Shown here: piece by piece, positions 10,446 through 18,442 of the stretch
How the letters are laid out: each line of letters starts with the position of its first letter
Numbering within the stretch: position 1 is the first letter of the stretch
The notes under the pieces: generated by a model
Database searches by the model: none
What the model was told of the DNA's origin: nothing
What the model saw: the letters and a program-made list of their open reading frames with translations, nothing else
Source of the DNA: JBKQVT01 sp963804825
Lineage (GTDB): Bacteria > Planctomycetota > Planctomycetia > Pirellulales > Thermoguttaceae
Assembly: GCA_963804825.1 (NCBI GenBank)
Contig: CAWDRV010000003.1
Location: forward strand, 806,001-870,000
Reading direction: 5' to 3'
DNA length: 64,000 nucleotides
Translations under genes and position numbers: made by a program

Positions 10446-12101
10446 GTCTTCACCCGCGCCGCCGGTCAGCAGCATCTGCAATTCGCGGCCGCCCGAGAGC
10501 CGATAGACAACACCATAGACCAGCGCGCCGAGCGTCATGGGCGCCACGACCCGCAGGATTTCATTCATCAGCAGCGCCACCCGCCCGGTGCTCACTTCGT
10601 CGGCCGGCGGAATCCAATGCAAGGCGGCCGCGGCTGCCAGGGCCATCAAGAGCGTGGCGAAGACGGTCCGCGCGGCGGTTGCCGCCAGAGAGCGCCCTTG
10701 GAGCGGGGCCCTGAATCGAGAGAAGATGGCGGCCAGCGTCAGCACCTCGACGACGGCCGTGACGGCGGTCGATACGCCCAAGCCCGCCTCGCGGAGCGGC
10801 GTCCAGACGAGCACGAGGTTCAAGACCAGGTTCAGCGCGACCATGACGGCGGCGATCCGGACCGGCGTGGCGCAGTCGCCCAGGGCATAGAAACCCCGGA
10901 CCATGACCGGCGAGGCGCAATAGGCCCAAACGCCGAGGGCATAGGCGGCGATCATGCGGGCCGCCCGCGCCGTGTCATCCGCGGAGAATTGGCCGTGCTG
11001 GAACAGCAGTTTCGCCACCGGAGCGGCCAGCACGATCAACCCCACGCCGGCCGGGACGCTCACGCACAGCACCAGGCGGAGCCCCAGCGACAAGTCGGCG
11101 CCCAGCGGGCCGCGACGCCCGTGGGCGGCGTGCCGGCTGAGCAGGGGGAAGATCGAAGCGGCCACGGCCATGCCCACGATCCCCAGGGGAAGCTGGTACA
11201 TGCGTTCTCCGTAGTAGATGGCCGCGGCCGCTCCTTGCTCGAGCGGATAGCGAATGCCCAGCCAGGGAATCTCTTGCGGTCCGCCGGGCGATGCGGCCAG
11301 TCCCCAAGCGATGATGCTGTCGGTGAAGGTGTTGATCTGCGTGACCGCCAGGCTGAAGAGCATGGGCGTGAGCGTGCGTCCGATCTGGATCATGCCGTCG
11401 CGGCTGGCCTTCCAATGGTATTGAAAGCGGAAGCCCAGCCGAACCAAGAACGGCAGTTGCACGCCCAATTGGAGCACGCCGGCCACGAGGATGCAGACGG
11501 CCAGCACATACGCCTGGGCCTGGCGATCGGGCGCCCAGAAGGGCGCAATCGCCCACACGCCCGTCAGCCAGCAGACGTTCAGCAACGTGGGCGTCAGGGC
11601 GGGCACGGTGAACTGACCCAGGGCTTGCAGCGTGGCCGTCACCTGGGCGGCCAGGCAAATCAGCAGCATGTAGGGCAACAGGGCGGCGCTGAGCCCTACG
11701 AGCAGCCCCATGCCGGCGGCGTCGCCCCACAGGAGCCATATCCCGGCCAGAATCGCCTCGCCCACCAGGACCAGGCCCGACAGGAGCACGGCGAGCCAGA
11801 CCATCATCGTGCTGGCCAACTGCCAGGCGCTGCGGGAGTCTTTTTCCAACCGCGCGGAGACGATCGGCAAGTAGCTGGCCGTCAGGGCCCCTTCGCCGAA
11901 CAACTGGCGGAAGAGATTGGGGATGCGATTGGCAATGACAAAGGCGTCCGCGACCGGGGAATTCCCCATGCCCAGCAGGGCCGCCGTGGCCATGTCGCGG
12001 ACCATGCCCAACACGCGGCTGGCCAAGGTCCCCAATGCGGTGACACGGGTGCCTGCAATCAGGGGGTTTTGCTGCTCACGGCGCATCAAGGAGGGAGGCA
12101 T
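10431..12101 (-). CDS. murJ: Lipid II flippase MurJ
   Basis: This is a MurJ/MviN-family integral membrane protein of 556 residues. It flips lipid II across the inner membrane for peptidoglycan synthesis. The N-terminus carries the family pattern TLASRVLGMVRD...PVADAFVIANRIPNLFRQLFGEGALTASY (pieces visible in order), followed by about 13-14 hydrophobic segments with no break. Its presence fits a peptidoglycan-containing planctomycete. The C-terminal DEPQA and the stop codon derive from a hairpin repeat. It is transcribed in the same direction as chrA and doxX upstream, with ~250 bp between. Confidence 0.93.
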   Translation of the reverse strand: MPPSLMRREQQNPLIAGTRVTALGTLASRVLGMVRDMATAALLGMGNSPVADAFVIANRIPNLFRQLFGEGALTASYLPIVSARLEKDSRSAWQLASTMMVWLAVLLSGLVLVGEAILAGIWLLWGDAAGMGLLVGLSAALLPYMLLICLAAQVTATLQALGQFTVPALTPTLLNVCWLTGVWAIAPFWAPDRQAQAYVLAVCILVAGVLQLGVQLPFLVRLGFRFQYHWKASRDGMIQIGRTLTPMLFSLAVTQINTFTDSIIAWGLAASPGGPQEIPWLGIRYPLEQGAAAAIYYGERMYQLPLGIVGMAVAASIFPLLSRHAAHGRRGPLGADLSLGLRLVLCVSVPAGVGLIVLAAPVAKLLFQHGQFSADDTARAARMIAAYALGVWAYCASPVMVRGFYALGDCATPVRIAAVMVALNLVLNLVLVWTPLREAGLGVSTAVTAVVEVLTLAAIFSRFRAPLQGRSLAATAARTVFATLLMALAAAAALHWIPPADEVSTGRVALLMNEILRVVAPMTLGALVYGVVYRLSGGRELQMLLTGGAGEDEPQA

Positions 12102-12192
12102 AAAGAGACATGGTAGGCGATCCGGGGGAAATTGGGAACGTGTGCTTTTGGGAGCGGAGGATCATCGATGGGGTCGTCCCACGCCGCCGATT

Positions 12193-12342
12193 CTATTTCT
12201 CCAGCGCTTGGGCCATGTCCGCGATCAGGTCCGCGGCGTCCTTGACGTGCAAGACTCTTTCGGGGAAGTGCCACCCGCCTGCCGGAACGACGCCCAACCA
12301 TTCCAGAGCCTCCTGGCAGTCCGGGACTCTTTTTTGTGCCAC
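12193..12342 (-). CDS. Possible 49-residue ORF directly after chrA
   Basis: A GTG start 12 nt past the chrA stop opens a 49-residue frame (VAQKRVPDCQEALEW to DMAQALEK). It is in the same frame as chrA, so it would be a C-terminal extension if the chrA TAA were read through or is a sequence error. Composition is protein-like (charged, amphipathic ending), but I know no homologue. It has no clear ribosome site of its own. Confidence 0.25.
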   Translation of the reverse strand: MAQKRVPDCQEALEWLGVVPAGGWHFPERVLHVKDAADLIADMAQALEK

Positions 12343-12354
12343 GTTGACGGCCTG

Positions 12355-13581
12355 TTAGTATGCGCCCAGGTGCGCGGCTTGTACCGCAACGCCAAGCAGC
12401 GCCCCGCCAAGGATCAACCATGCCGAGTTGACTCGGAAACGAAAGAGCAGAAAGGCGCCGGCCGTTAGGAGGAATGCCGTAGGGAGGTCGAAGACTGCCG
12501 CGCGTCCCAACTGCCAGGTCACCACCGCCATGAGGGCCATCGAGGCCGCGTTGACGCCGTCGAGAAACGCCCCGGCGATGGGCGATTTCCGCAATCGCGG
12601 AACGAGCGGGCCGCTGACGGCGACGAAGACGAAGGACGGCAGGAAGATCCCCGCCGTGGCCAGCAGCGCCCCCGGCAGGCCCAGTCCGTTCAACACGTAG
12701 CCGATGAAGGTGGCGGTGGTGAACACGGGGCCGGGCGTGATCTGCCCAACCGCCGTGGCGTCCAACAATTGGGCGGGAGTCAGCCAATGCCAATGCTGCA
12801 CGAGGTCGGCTTGCAAGTAGGCGAGGAGCACATAGCCGCTGCCGTAGAGGACGGAGCCCAGTTTGACGAAATAGAGGAAGAGCGGCCACAGGCCCGGCTC
12901 CGACCCGGCGGGGTTGCCCAGCCCGGCGGCAGCGTAGCTGAAGGCGAAGATGCCGCCGGCGACGACGAGCATGAGGAGCATCGGGGCCAGTCGCCTGGGG
13001 CGTTCCACGCCCCATCCTTGTTTCAAGCCGACGGCCACGCCCGCCAAGAGGATCGCCAGGAGCACATCCGCGCCGGCGAGACCGGCCACCGCGACCAGGA
13101 CCGCAATCCCGCCCAAGAACGGCGTCTTGATCGCCTTGCGGCCCAGCCCCCAGAGCGCTTGGAGGACGACGGCGATCACGACCGGCTTGACCCCGTAGAG
13201 CAGCGCGGCGAACTGCGGCAGGCCGCCGAAGCGGAGATAGGCCTCCGCGATGGCCATGACCATGACCATTGCCGGGAGGATGAAACAGACGCCCCCCAAC
13301 AGCAGACCGGCCCAACCGGCGCGGAGATAGCCGAGGTAGATCGCCATCTCGGTGGAGTTGGGGCCGGGGATCAGGTTGACCGCGCCCAACAAGTCCAGAA
13401 ACTTTTCGCGGGTGATCCACCCGCGACGCCGCACCACCTCGTCCTCCATCATGGCGATGTGTGCCGCGGGACCGCCGAAAGCAGTTGTCCCCAGCCGGAG
13501 GAACAGGCAGGCCAACTCCCAGAGAGCGCGGCGACCGCGAGTTGCAGGCTGGGCTGAATCCGCTTGTGGTCTATGTCTCAC
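12355..13581 (-). CDS. chrA: Chromate transporter ChrA, two-domain type
   Basis: This 408-residue member of the CHR family has two homologous hydrophobic halves. Signature motifs occur in each: TTAFGGPAAHIAMMEDEVV and NLIPGPNSTEMA in the N-terminal half, and GYVLLAY with QITPGPVFTTATFIGY in the C-terminal half. Known members export chromate or sulfate-like anions. It starts with GTG and overlaps the end of doxX by 11 bp, indicating a doxX-chrA operon. The frame after the stop stays open for 53 codons, a small oddity noted separately. Confidence 0.9.
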   Translation of the reverse strand: MRHRPQADSAQPATRGRRALWELACLFLRLGTTAFGGPAAHIAMMEDEVVRRRGWITREKFLDLLGAVNLIPGPNSTEMAIYLGYLRAGWAGLLLGGVCFILPAMVMVMAIAEAYLRFGGLPQFAALLYGVKPVVIAVVLQALWGLGRKAIKTPFLGGIAVLVAVAGLAGADVLLAILLAGVAVGLKQGWGVERPRRLAPMLLMLVVAGGIFAFSYAAAGLGNPAGSEPGLWPLFLYFVKLGSVLYGSGYVLLAYLQADLVQHWHWLTPAQLLDATAVGQITPGPVFTTATFIGYVLNGLGLPGALLATAGIFLPSFVFVAVSGPLVPRLRKSPIAGAFLDGVNAASMALMAVVTWQLGRAAVFDLPTAFLLTAGAFLLFRFRVNSAWLILGGALLGVAVQAAHLGAY

Positions 13582-14068
13582 GACTCGCTGCCGTCTTCCG
13601 CACGATGAGGGCGTCCAAAGACAGGCTGCCCGCCCCGACGATCAACAGAAAGACCAGCCCCAGCCACATGGAGAAATCCGTCCGCGCCTCATGGACCATG
13701 CTCCAAAACCCATAGCGGGACAGGTTGGGCAGGGTGAATCCCCAGTACCCGTGGCCCAACAGGATTGGCCCCTTCGTCGAGAGGATCGCCACGGAGATAT
13801 TGATCAGCAGCGGCAATGCCGCCAGCCTGGTGAACAAGCCCAACAGGACGAGGCTCCCACCTACGATTTCCACGACGCCGACAAACGGCCCCATGACCTC
13901 CGGGCTAGGAATGCCGATCTTCGCAAACCGGCCAGCCCCCAAGAGATCTGGGTAGAGAAACTTCTGGAGGCCCTCGGCCAGAAATACCCCGCCCACTATC
14001 AGGCGGACCAGGATGGTTGCTCCGGGAGCGGTCGTTGCCAGTACCCTGCGAATCACCATTGCGCCCAT
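13571..14068 (-). CDS. DoxX-family membrane protein
   Basis: This 165-residue protein has four hydrophobic segments and the DoxX pattern RLIVGGVFLAEGLQKFLYP, followed by GPFVGVVEIVGGSLVLLGLFTR. DoxX-family proteins are small inner-membrane proteins linked to quinone/thiol redox or oxidative stress, with no single defined reaction. It is the first gene of the doxX-chrA pair, overlapping chrA by 11 bp, which suggests a joint role in metal or oxidant stress. Confidence 0.85.
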   Translation of the reverse strand: MGAMVIRRVLATTAPGATILVRLIVGGVFLAEGLQKFLYPDLLGAGRFAKIGIPSPEVMGPFVGVVEIVGGSLVLLGLFTRLAALPLLINISVAILSTKGPILLGHGYWGFTLPNLSRYGFWSMVHEARTDFSMWLGLVFLLIVGAGSLSLDALIVRKTAASRET

Positions 14069-14367
14069 CAGTTCACTCCCGTGGGGTGAATTGCGGGCCG
14101 GTGGCGCTGCTGAAAGTGCGCCACGGGCTCCGCCCGTGCTGCCGTGGGACTGATGAGGAGACGACCCTTGCCGGCAAAACGCGACGGATCGCCAAATCGT
14201 CCCTTGGCCATTACCCCATTTTTACGCGCGACACGAAGAAACGTCAAGCAATCCCAACGGGAAGATTCTCGCGCAGAGACGCCAGGACGCAGAGCCGCAA
14301 AGGAAAAGAAAGAGAAGGGGATGGGTGAATCGACGGAGCGCGGGGCGGTCCGACCTCCCTCATCCCT
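14069..14367. other. Gene-free stretch with dispersed-repeat remnants
   Basis: No credible gene lies here. A small hairpin (CACGGGC-TCC-GCCCGTG, about 14122-14138) and a purine-rich tract at about 14268-14316, of the CGCAGAGACGC...GACGCAGAG type that recurs in many bacterial genomes, are the only features seen. Confidence 0.5.
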
Positions 14368-14730
14368 TCACCGGCCCGCGTCCAGCCACCACTTCAAGAG
14401 CACGCCGACCACGCCGCCGGAAATCGTGCCGGCCACGCCGATGCCCGACCAGAACAACCGGCCGCCGATCTCACGGACCGACTTCAGCACGACCACTTCC
14501 ATGCTCAGGCCGGAGATCCTCTCGCCGAGCGTCTGGCGCACGTCGTTGATCTCCTGCTGGACTTCGATGAGGCGGTCGGAAAACGGCGGCTTGCCGTCGC
14601 CGCCCAGCACGAAAGGCCGGCAAGATTCGCAGGCCGCCAGGCTCTTCGCCACCGCGCTGCTGAGTTCGCCGATCTTCTCCACCAGTTCATCGATTCGCCG
14701 GTGCAAGCGGGCGATGTCGGGCGACTTCAT
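14368..14730 (-). CDS. Small coiled-coil protein with C-terminal membrane anchor
   Basis: This 120-residue protein starts MKSPDIARLHRRIDELVEKIGEL. The N-terminal two thirds is heptad-like and charged, interrupted by a CxxC-type pair (ACESCRPF). The C-terminal ~25 residues form one membrane span (FWSGIGVAGTISGGVVGVLLKWW). A TTG four codons upstream is a possible alternative start. The layout (coiled coil plus a single glycine-rich span) resembles phage-type holin-associated or envelope anchor proteins, but I do not recognise a family. The NlpC/P60-like hydrolase gene next to it would fit a lysis-like pair; this is only a suggestion. Confidence 0.55.
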   Translation of the reverse strand: MKSPDIARLHRRIDELVEKIGELSSAVAKSLAACESCRPFVLGGDGKPPFSDRLIEVQQEINDVRQTLGERISGLSMEVVVLKSVREIGGRLFWSGIGVAGTISGGVVGVLLKWWLDAGR

Positions 14731-14748
14731 GGGAAAATCCAATCAAGG

Positions 14749-14910
14749 GGGAAGGGGGAAGGCGGAGGGCGGAGGGCGGAAGGCGTTGAGCCGGCGGCGT
14801 GAGCCGCCGGACAAGGCGGCTGGGCGGAGGGCTCGGCCCCATTCCTTCCGCCTTCATCCTTCATCCTTTATCCTTCCCCCTTCCGCCTTCCGCCTTTCTT
14901 CTTCCGTCCA
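14749..14910. repeat. Mirrored purine/pyrimidine tracts with GTGA hairpin
   Basis: A GGAGGGCGGAAGGC-type purine tract (14749-14788) and a complementary pyrimidine tract (about 14858-14910) flank the hairpin CCGGCGGCGTGAGCCGCCGG (14792-14811). The pyrimidine tract is translated on the minus strand as the C-terminal tail RRKAEGGRIKDEG of the adjacent hydrolase. Confidence 0.65.
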
Positions 14911-15501
14911 ATACAACGTGCAGACATAGCGGGCGAACGAAACGTCGGCGAAATGACCAGGCTCGACTTCCTCGTCGGCAAGCCCGGGACGCGGGGTGCG
15001 GCCGCCCGCGCGACAGGCATAATTCACCAGCCCCGAGCAGTCGCGGGGAAAATCGACCGCCGGATCGTTGGGCCTCGCCGGCGCCAGTCGTCCGAACACC
15101 TTGTGCGCCGCATCGCCAAGGAGTTGCCCCCAGCCGTACGGCGTGCCGGCGGCGCGCAGTATCGTGGTCCAGGCGGCCGTGGGACGAAAGGGCCGGCGAA
15201 CGCGGTACACATCGTAGAAGCCCGGCCAACGCTTCACCTGGCTGCTCAGCGTGACCAGGTGGCTCTCGCGCCACTGCCGGGCCTCGGCCAGCATCAACAC
15301 GCCCGCGCACCAGCCGATCATCGTGGCATGGACATAGGGGGAGCCGGTGCCCAGGGCGATGAGACGGTTCGACGGCCGTGCGTCCGGCCGGCTTAGGGCA
15401 ATGTCCCCCGTTAGAAGGTACTGACGAAACGCGGCGTAGACGACCGGATGGAGGCGGCTCGCCGCAGGAACGCAGGGGACGATCGTTTGCAGGGTGTCCA
15501 T
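14854..15501 (-). CDS. NlpC/P60-like papain-fold hydrolase
   Basis: This 215-residue protein is related to NlpC/P60 (YiiX-like) cysteine peptidases. The likely catalytic Cys is in PRDCSGLVNYAC (about residue 155). Candidate histidines are in YVHATMIGW (about 58) and EPGHFADVS (about 180), and TPYGWGQL is the usual segment before the Cys. Known members cleave peptidoglycan peptides or lipid/amide bonds. There is no signal peptide. The last ~13 residues come from a low-complexity DNA repeat (14858-14910), so the natural C-terminus may be earlier. Confidence 0.65.
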   Translation of the reverse strand: MDTLQTIVPCVPAASRLHPVVYAAFRQYLLTGDIALSRPDARPSNRLIALGTGSPYVHATMIGWCAGVLMLAEARQWRESHLVTLSSQVKRWPGFYDVYRVRRPFRPTAAWTTILRAAGTPYGWGQLLGDAAHKVFGRLAPARPNDPAVDFPRDCSGLVNYACRAGGRTPRPGLADEEVEPGHFADVSFARYVCTLYWTEEERRKAEGGRIKDEG

Positions 15502-15694
15502 GGTTGGGGGCCTCGTGGTTTTTCACCGTATTGACGTTGTGCCTGCAAGTATGGCAAAACGAGTGGCTCAATTTCAAGTCGGATAAATTTCTTGCCTGTG
15601 GCGGGCAAGGGGGACGCGTGCATCCGCTGGCAAATATGGTAGACTACCTCAGCGGGCTGATGAACAAATGAACATGATTCGGGAGAGGACCGTC

Positions 15695-16012
15695 ATGGGA
15701 CACTACTTGACTGCGGGTGACGTGCGGAAGCGATTCGTCGAGCCGTTGGCCGAACTGTCGGCCGATTTCGCCGAACAATGCCGGCAATGGGAACATGCCG
15801 TCCGGACGAAACAGATCGCCCGGCCCGACCTGTTGCTCAACGACGTGCTTCCCGAAGCGGCAATCGCCCGGCTACGCAAATTTTTCCGAGAGACCTCCGG
15901 CAAAGTGGCAGACGCGATTGCCGGCGTTTATCGCTACCGGAACGTGGAGGCTCAACGGGCAGGCCGCCGGCGGCTGGAAAAACGGCCCACGTCGTCCCCG
16001 CCTCGTCCATAG
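15695..16012 (+). CDS. Hypothetical helical protein, C-terminus doubtful
   Basis: A ribosome site (GGGAGAGG) precedes MGHYLTAGDVRKRFVEPLAELSADFAEQCRQW. Roughly the first 85 residues look like a genuine helical, charged protein. The last ~25 (RRRLEKRPTSSPPRP) are antisense to the opposite-strand gene and look non-native. I do not recognise the family. The C-terminal part may be altered by a frame break or by a rearrangement near 15960. Confidence 0.5.
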   Translation: MGHYLTAGDVRKRFVEPLAELSADFAEQCRQWEHAVRTKQIARPDLLLNDVLPEAAIARLRKFFRETSGKVADAIAGVYRYRNVEAQRAGRRRLEKRPTSSPPRP

Positions 16013-16250
16013 AAATCGCATTGTATTGGCGGACATAGGTGAGCGGATCGCTCACCGGCTGCCGGACGACCTCGATGACCACGGCCCGCTCGGGCATGTC
16101 GAGTTCCGAAACCGGCGCCCAGCCGGCGGGCCGCTCGACGAGAACGATCCGGCCGGCCGGCCTTCGGGACTTGACCGCCTCCGACGTCGCTTGAGCCGGA
16201 GGCGAGACTTCCGACGTACCACCAGACTGGTGTCGATGTCGCCACCCCAT
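15837..16250 (-). CDS. Hypothetical protein, convergent with and overlapping 15695-16012
   Basis: The segment GRIVLVERPAGWAPVSELDM to YVRQYNAISMDEAGTTWAVF looks like a real protein, and an AGGA ribosome site lies about 8 nt before the ATG at 16250. Downstream of ~15965 the frame is antisense to the plus-strand gene and reads as noise. One extra T in the T5 run near 15977 would end the protein after about a dozen more residues. The function is unknown. The true 3' end is uncertain. Confidence 0.45.
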   Translation of the reverse strand: MGWRHRHQSGGTSEVSPPAQATSEAVKSRRPAGRIVLVERPAGWAPVSELDMPERAVVIEVVRQPVSDPLTYVRQYNAISMDEAGTTWAVFPAAGGLPVEPPRSGSDKRRQSRLPLCRRSLGKICVAGRLPLREARR

Positions 16251-16382
16251 GGCCTGCTTCCTTTGGCCACGCGCCGCCGCAGCCGCGGCGACACGCAGCC
16301 CTTCTCACTCATTCGGCCGTCTTCGCCACGGCATTCAATCGTTCTCGCCTGGGACGGTTGGCACGGCCCGATCCGACGCCAC

Positions 16383-16402
16383 GGTGACAACATGTTGTCA
16401 CC
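16383..16402. promoter_or_regulatory. 20-bp perfect palindrome, possible operator
   Basis: GGTGACAACATGTTGTCACC is a perfect 20-bp palindrome in the 177-bp gap between two minus-strand genes, about 135 bp before the ATG at 16250. Perfect symmetry with a TGACA/TGTCA core is typical of a dimeric repressor site. The adjacent helix-turn-helix gene (16428-16862) is a natural candidate regulator; this link is inference. Confidence 0.4.
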
Positions 16403-16427
16403 ATGCCGGAGCACGAACACGGAAAAC

Positions 16428-16862
16428 TCATGGGACGGTGATCGGTCTGTCCGCAAGCCGCTCATGATTGCGGGGTACGAGAAGGATTCGGCGTCGGGCA
16501 AAGACTTCCTCGTATCGCATCCGCTCCAAACCGATCAGGTTCAAACGGAGCCCTTGGTCTGAGGCCGGCGGGCCGGCGGGTGCGCAGCGGCGGCCGTGGA
16601 CCAGGAGCCGGCGCGTGTGGCAGGCAAGGCAGGGAAGCTGCACCATGGCGCCGCACTGGGGGCAGCGCTGCCAAGGTTGTTCCGCCGTCGGCGGCGCGGG
16701 CGCGGCGGCCCGTCGCAACGCGTTGTAATCGGGCCGCGTGCCGTTGGCGATGCCGGCCACCACGCCGCGGCCGACCTGGAGTCGCTTGGCGATCGCCCGC
16801 TGGCTCAGCGCATCTTCCGCCAGCAGGACTGCAATGGCATGGACTTTCCACAGCGGGATCAT
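16428..16862 (-). CDS. Small HTH protein with zinc-ribbon
   Basis: This 144-residue protein has an N-terminal helix-turn-helix (HAIAVLLAEDALSQRAIAKR, then LQVGRGVVAGIANG) like the resolvase/Trp-repressor-type wing-less HTH. A zinc-ribbon follows: CPQCGAMVQLPCLAC. The C-terminal ~50 residues are basic. GGAGG lies about 8 nt before ATG 16862, which decides this start over an upstream one. Inference: a sequence-specific DNA-binding protein, perhaps of the 16383-16402 palindrome. Confidence 0.6.
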   Translation of the reverse strand: MIPLWKVHAIAVLLAEDALSQRAIAKRLQVGRGVVAGIANGTRPDYNALRRAAAPAPPTAEQPWQRCPQCGAMVQLPCLACHTRRLLVHGRRCAPAGPPASDQGLRLNLIGLERMRYEEVFARRRILLVPRNHERLADRPITVP

Positions 16863-17084
16863 CGGGCCCTCCGGGACAAGATCGTTGCGGACGCGACCCG
16901 GAGTATGCAGAAATAAATGGCCCGATTTCAAGACGAATATATAATATTCGGCTATTCCAAGTGGTCCGCCGTCCGGAGGTGTTCCGGATATGCGGCCGGA
17001 ATCGGGATTGCCGCTTGCTTCCCGCGGCGGCCAAGAACCGGGAAAACAGAGTGCAAGCCGCAGTTGGCGTTCCCGCGTGAACCG

Positions 17085-18299
17085 CTACGGCTTTGCCGGG
17101 CCGACTTCGATCGTGTTGCCGCGGCGCACGACCCGCAGCCCGGCCGGCTTGGCGGCCGCTTCCAACAACTCGTCGGCCGTCACCTCGCTCACGCGGAACG
17201 AGATGCGCTGGTCCAGCGAAACGCCGGCCTGGTCGAGTGCCTTCCGGTCGATCTTCAACTTCAGATTCAGTTCTTGTCCAAGCTTCTCCAGCAATGGCCC
17301 GACCGGTTGATCGGCCACCTTCAGCGTCCACCGGTCTTCGCGGTGGTGCGGGGCAGGACGTCGCGGATGGGTGATCCGCTCCTGGTCCTCGACCAGGCCG
17401 CGGACATAGACCCGGCCGGCGGAGAGTTTGACCTCTGCCCCCGGCGCCAGGGCGGCATATTTTCGCGCCCTTGCCGCCGGATTCGTTCCGCCCGGATAGC
17501 TCCGCACGATGGCCACGCGATCCGGCAGCGGCACGAGGCGGACCGTCGCGCCGTCGGCCGAGACGGTGAACGTCAGATCGAACTGGATGGCGATCAACGT
17601 CAGACGGTCGGCCCACGGCAGCGGGGGCAGATCGGCGGCCGCCCAAAGATCGTGCGGCACGAGTTCCAAGCCGGTCACTTCCACTCCATTTTGCCTTGCC
17701 AACTCCGCGATGAGTTCTCGGGGCGTGGTCAGATCGTCCCAGGTCATGGGTTTCATGCGGGCGAACTTTTCCGCGGCGGCCGGCGGCAACGCTTGCAGGT
17801 CCTCGGCCCGCATGGCGGACAGCGTGCGCAGCCGCGAGGCGGCTTCCGGCGGACCCAGAAAGAGCACCGGTCCCAGCGTCGAGACGCCCAGTCCGCGGCT
17901 TCGGGCGACCTCCTGGAGGGCGGACCGCAACGGAACCCCTTTCAAGCGGATGTCTAATTTCTGATCGGGATCGACGCGGCGGTCGATGAGCATGGCCACC
18001 CTTTGGGACCGCAACAAGTTGCCGATGGCGTGCCGCAACGGGTTGCCCGCCCACAGGATGTCCACCGGGCTGTCCAGGCGGTCTTGCAGGGCGGAGCCGG
18101 TTGCCCAACGCGACGTCTCCCGCCCCGCGGAATAACCTGGGGACTGTCCCAATTTTCGTCCGACGAAAATGGGACTGTCCCCTTCTGAAACGGCGGCGGC
18201 ATTCCAGGTCCCGAGGACGCCGGCAAGCAAGATTGCCGTCAGCAGACCGGCGGCGGCACGTGGCGGAAAGCGGTGGGTCTTCACGGATTTCCCTCTCAC
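17085..18299 (-). CDS. Secreted STN-domain protein with repeat-derived segment
   Basis: This 404-residue protein has an N-terminal signal peptide (RAAAGLLTAILLAGVLGTWNAAA). Two STN-like regions (secretin/TonB short N-terminal fold) are visible: LDIRLKGVPLRSALQEVARSRG near residue 117, and LKIDRKALDQAGVSLDQRISFRV with a following helix near 345-385. Such domains bind partners in the periplasm. Residues ~38-54 (EGDSPIFVGRKLGQSP) are encoded by the palindromic element at 18139-18184, read from the opposite orientation to queG and placed right after the signal cleavage region. The function is unknown. Confidence 0.65.
   Translation of the reverse strand: MRGKSVKTHRFPPRAAAGLLTAILLAGVLGTWNAAAVSEGDSPIFVGRKLGQSPGYSAGRETSRWATGSALQDRLDSPVDILWAGNPLRHAIGNLLRSQRVAMLIDRRVDPDQKLDIRLKGVPLRSALQEVARSRGLGVSTLGPVLFLGPPEAASRLRTLSAMRAEDLQALPPAAAEKFARMKPMTWDDLTTPRELIAELARQNGVEVTGLELVPHDLWAAADLPPLPWADRLTLIAIQFDLTFTVSADGATVRLVPLPDRVAIVRSYPGGTNPAARARKYAALAPGAEVKLSAGRVYVRGLVEDQERITHPRRPAPHHREDRWTLKVADQPVGPLLEKLGQELNLKLKIDRKALDQAGVSLDQRISFRVSEVTADELLEAAAKPAGLRVVRRGNTIEVGPAKP
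18139..18184. repeat. Six-frame-open palindromic element, copy 3 (inside STN protein)
   Basis: This element is near-identical to copy 1 (AATTTTCGTCCGACGAAAAT core). It lies in frame within the STN-protein gene just after its signal peptide and is translated in the reverse orientation as SPIFVGRKLGQSP. Confidence 0.85.
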
Positions 18300-18442
18300 A
18301 CTCTATTTTGCCTTACCATGCCCCGCGAGGAAAGGGGGAAAAACCTCGGTGGAAGGCGAAAAACATTGGTGCAAATTTCAAGTCTCGATTAGAATGGAAG
18401 CTAGGCGGGTATGGAGCGGACTGTCGGCAAAGGAATTCAGGC

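Noticed and set aside
10371..12116. 581-codon open frame on the plus strand
   Set aside because: Antisense to murJ; Gln/His/Gly-rich noise.
14368..16250. Prophage remnant (holin-like, hydrolase, small DNA-binding genes)
   Set aside because: No structural, integrase or terminase gene and no att-like repeat; the similarity is only by size and layout.
16462..18108. 548-codon minus-strand frame spanning two genes
   Set aside because: It overlaps the STN protein and the HTH gene in another frame and shows Arg/Gly/Pro-rich noise.
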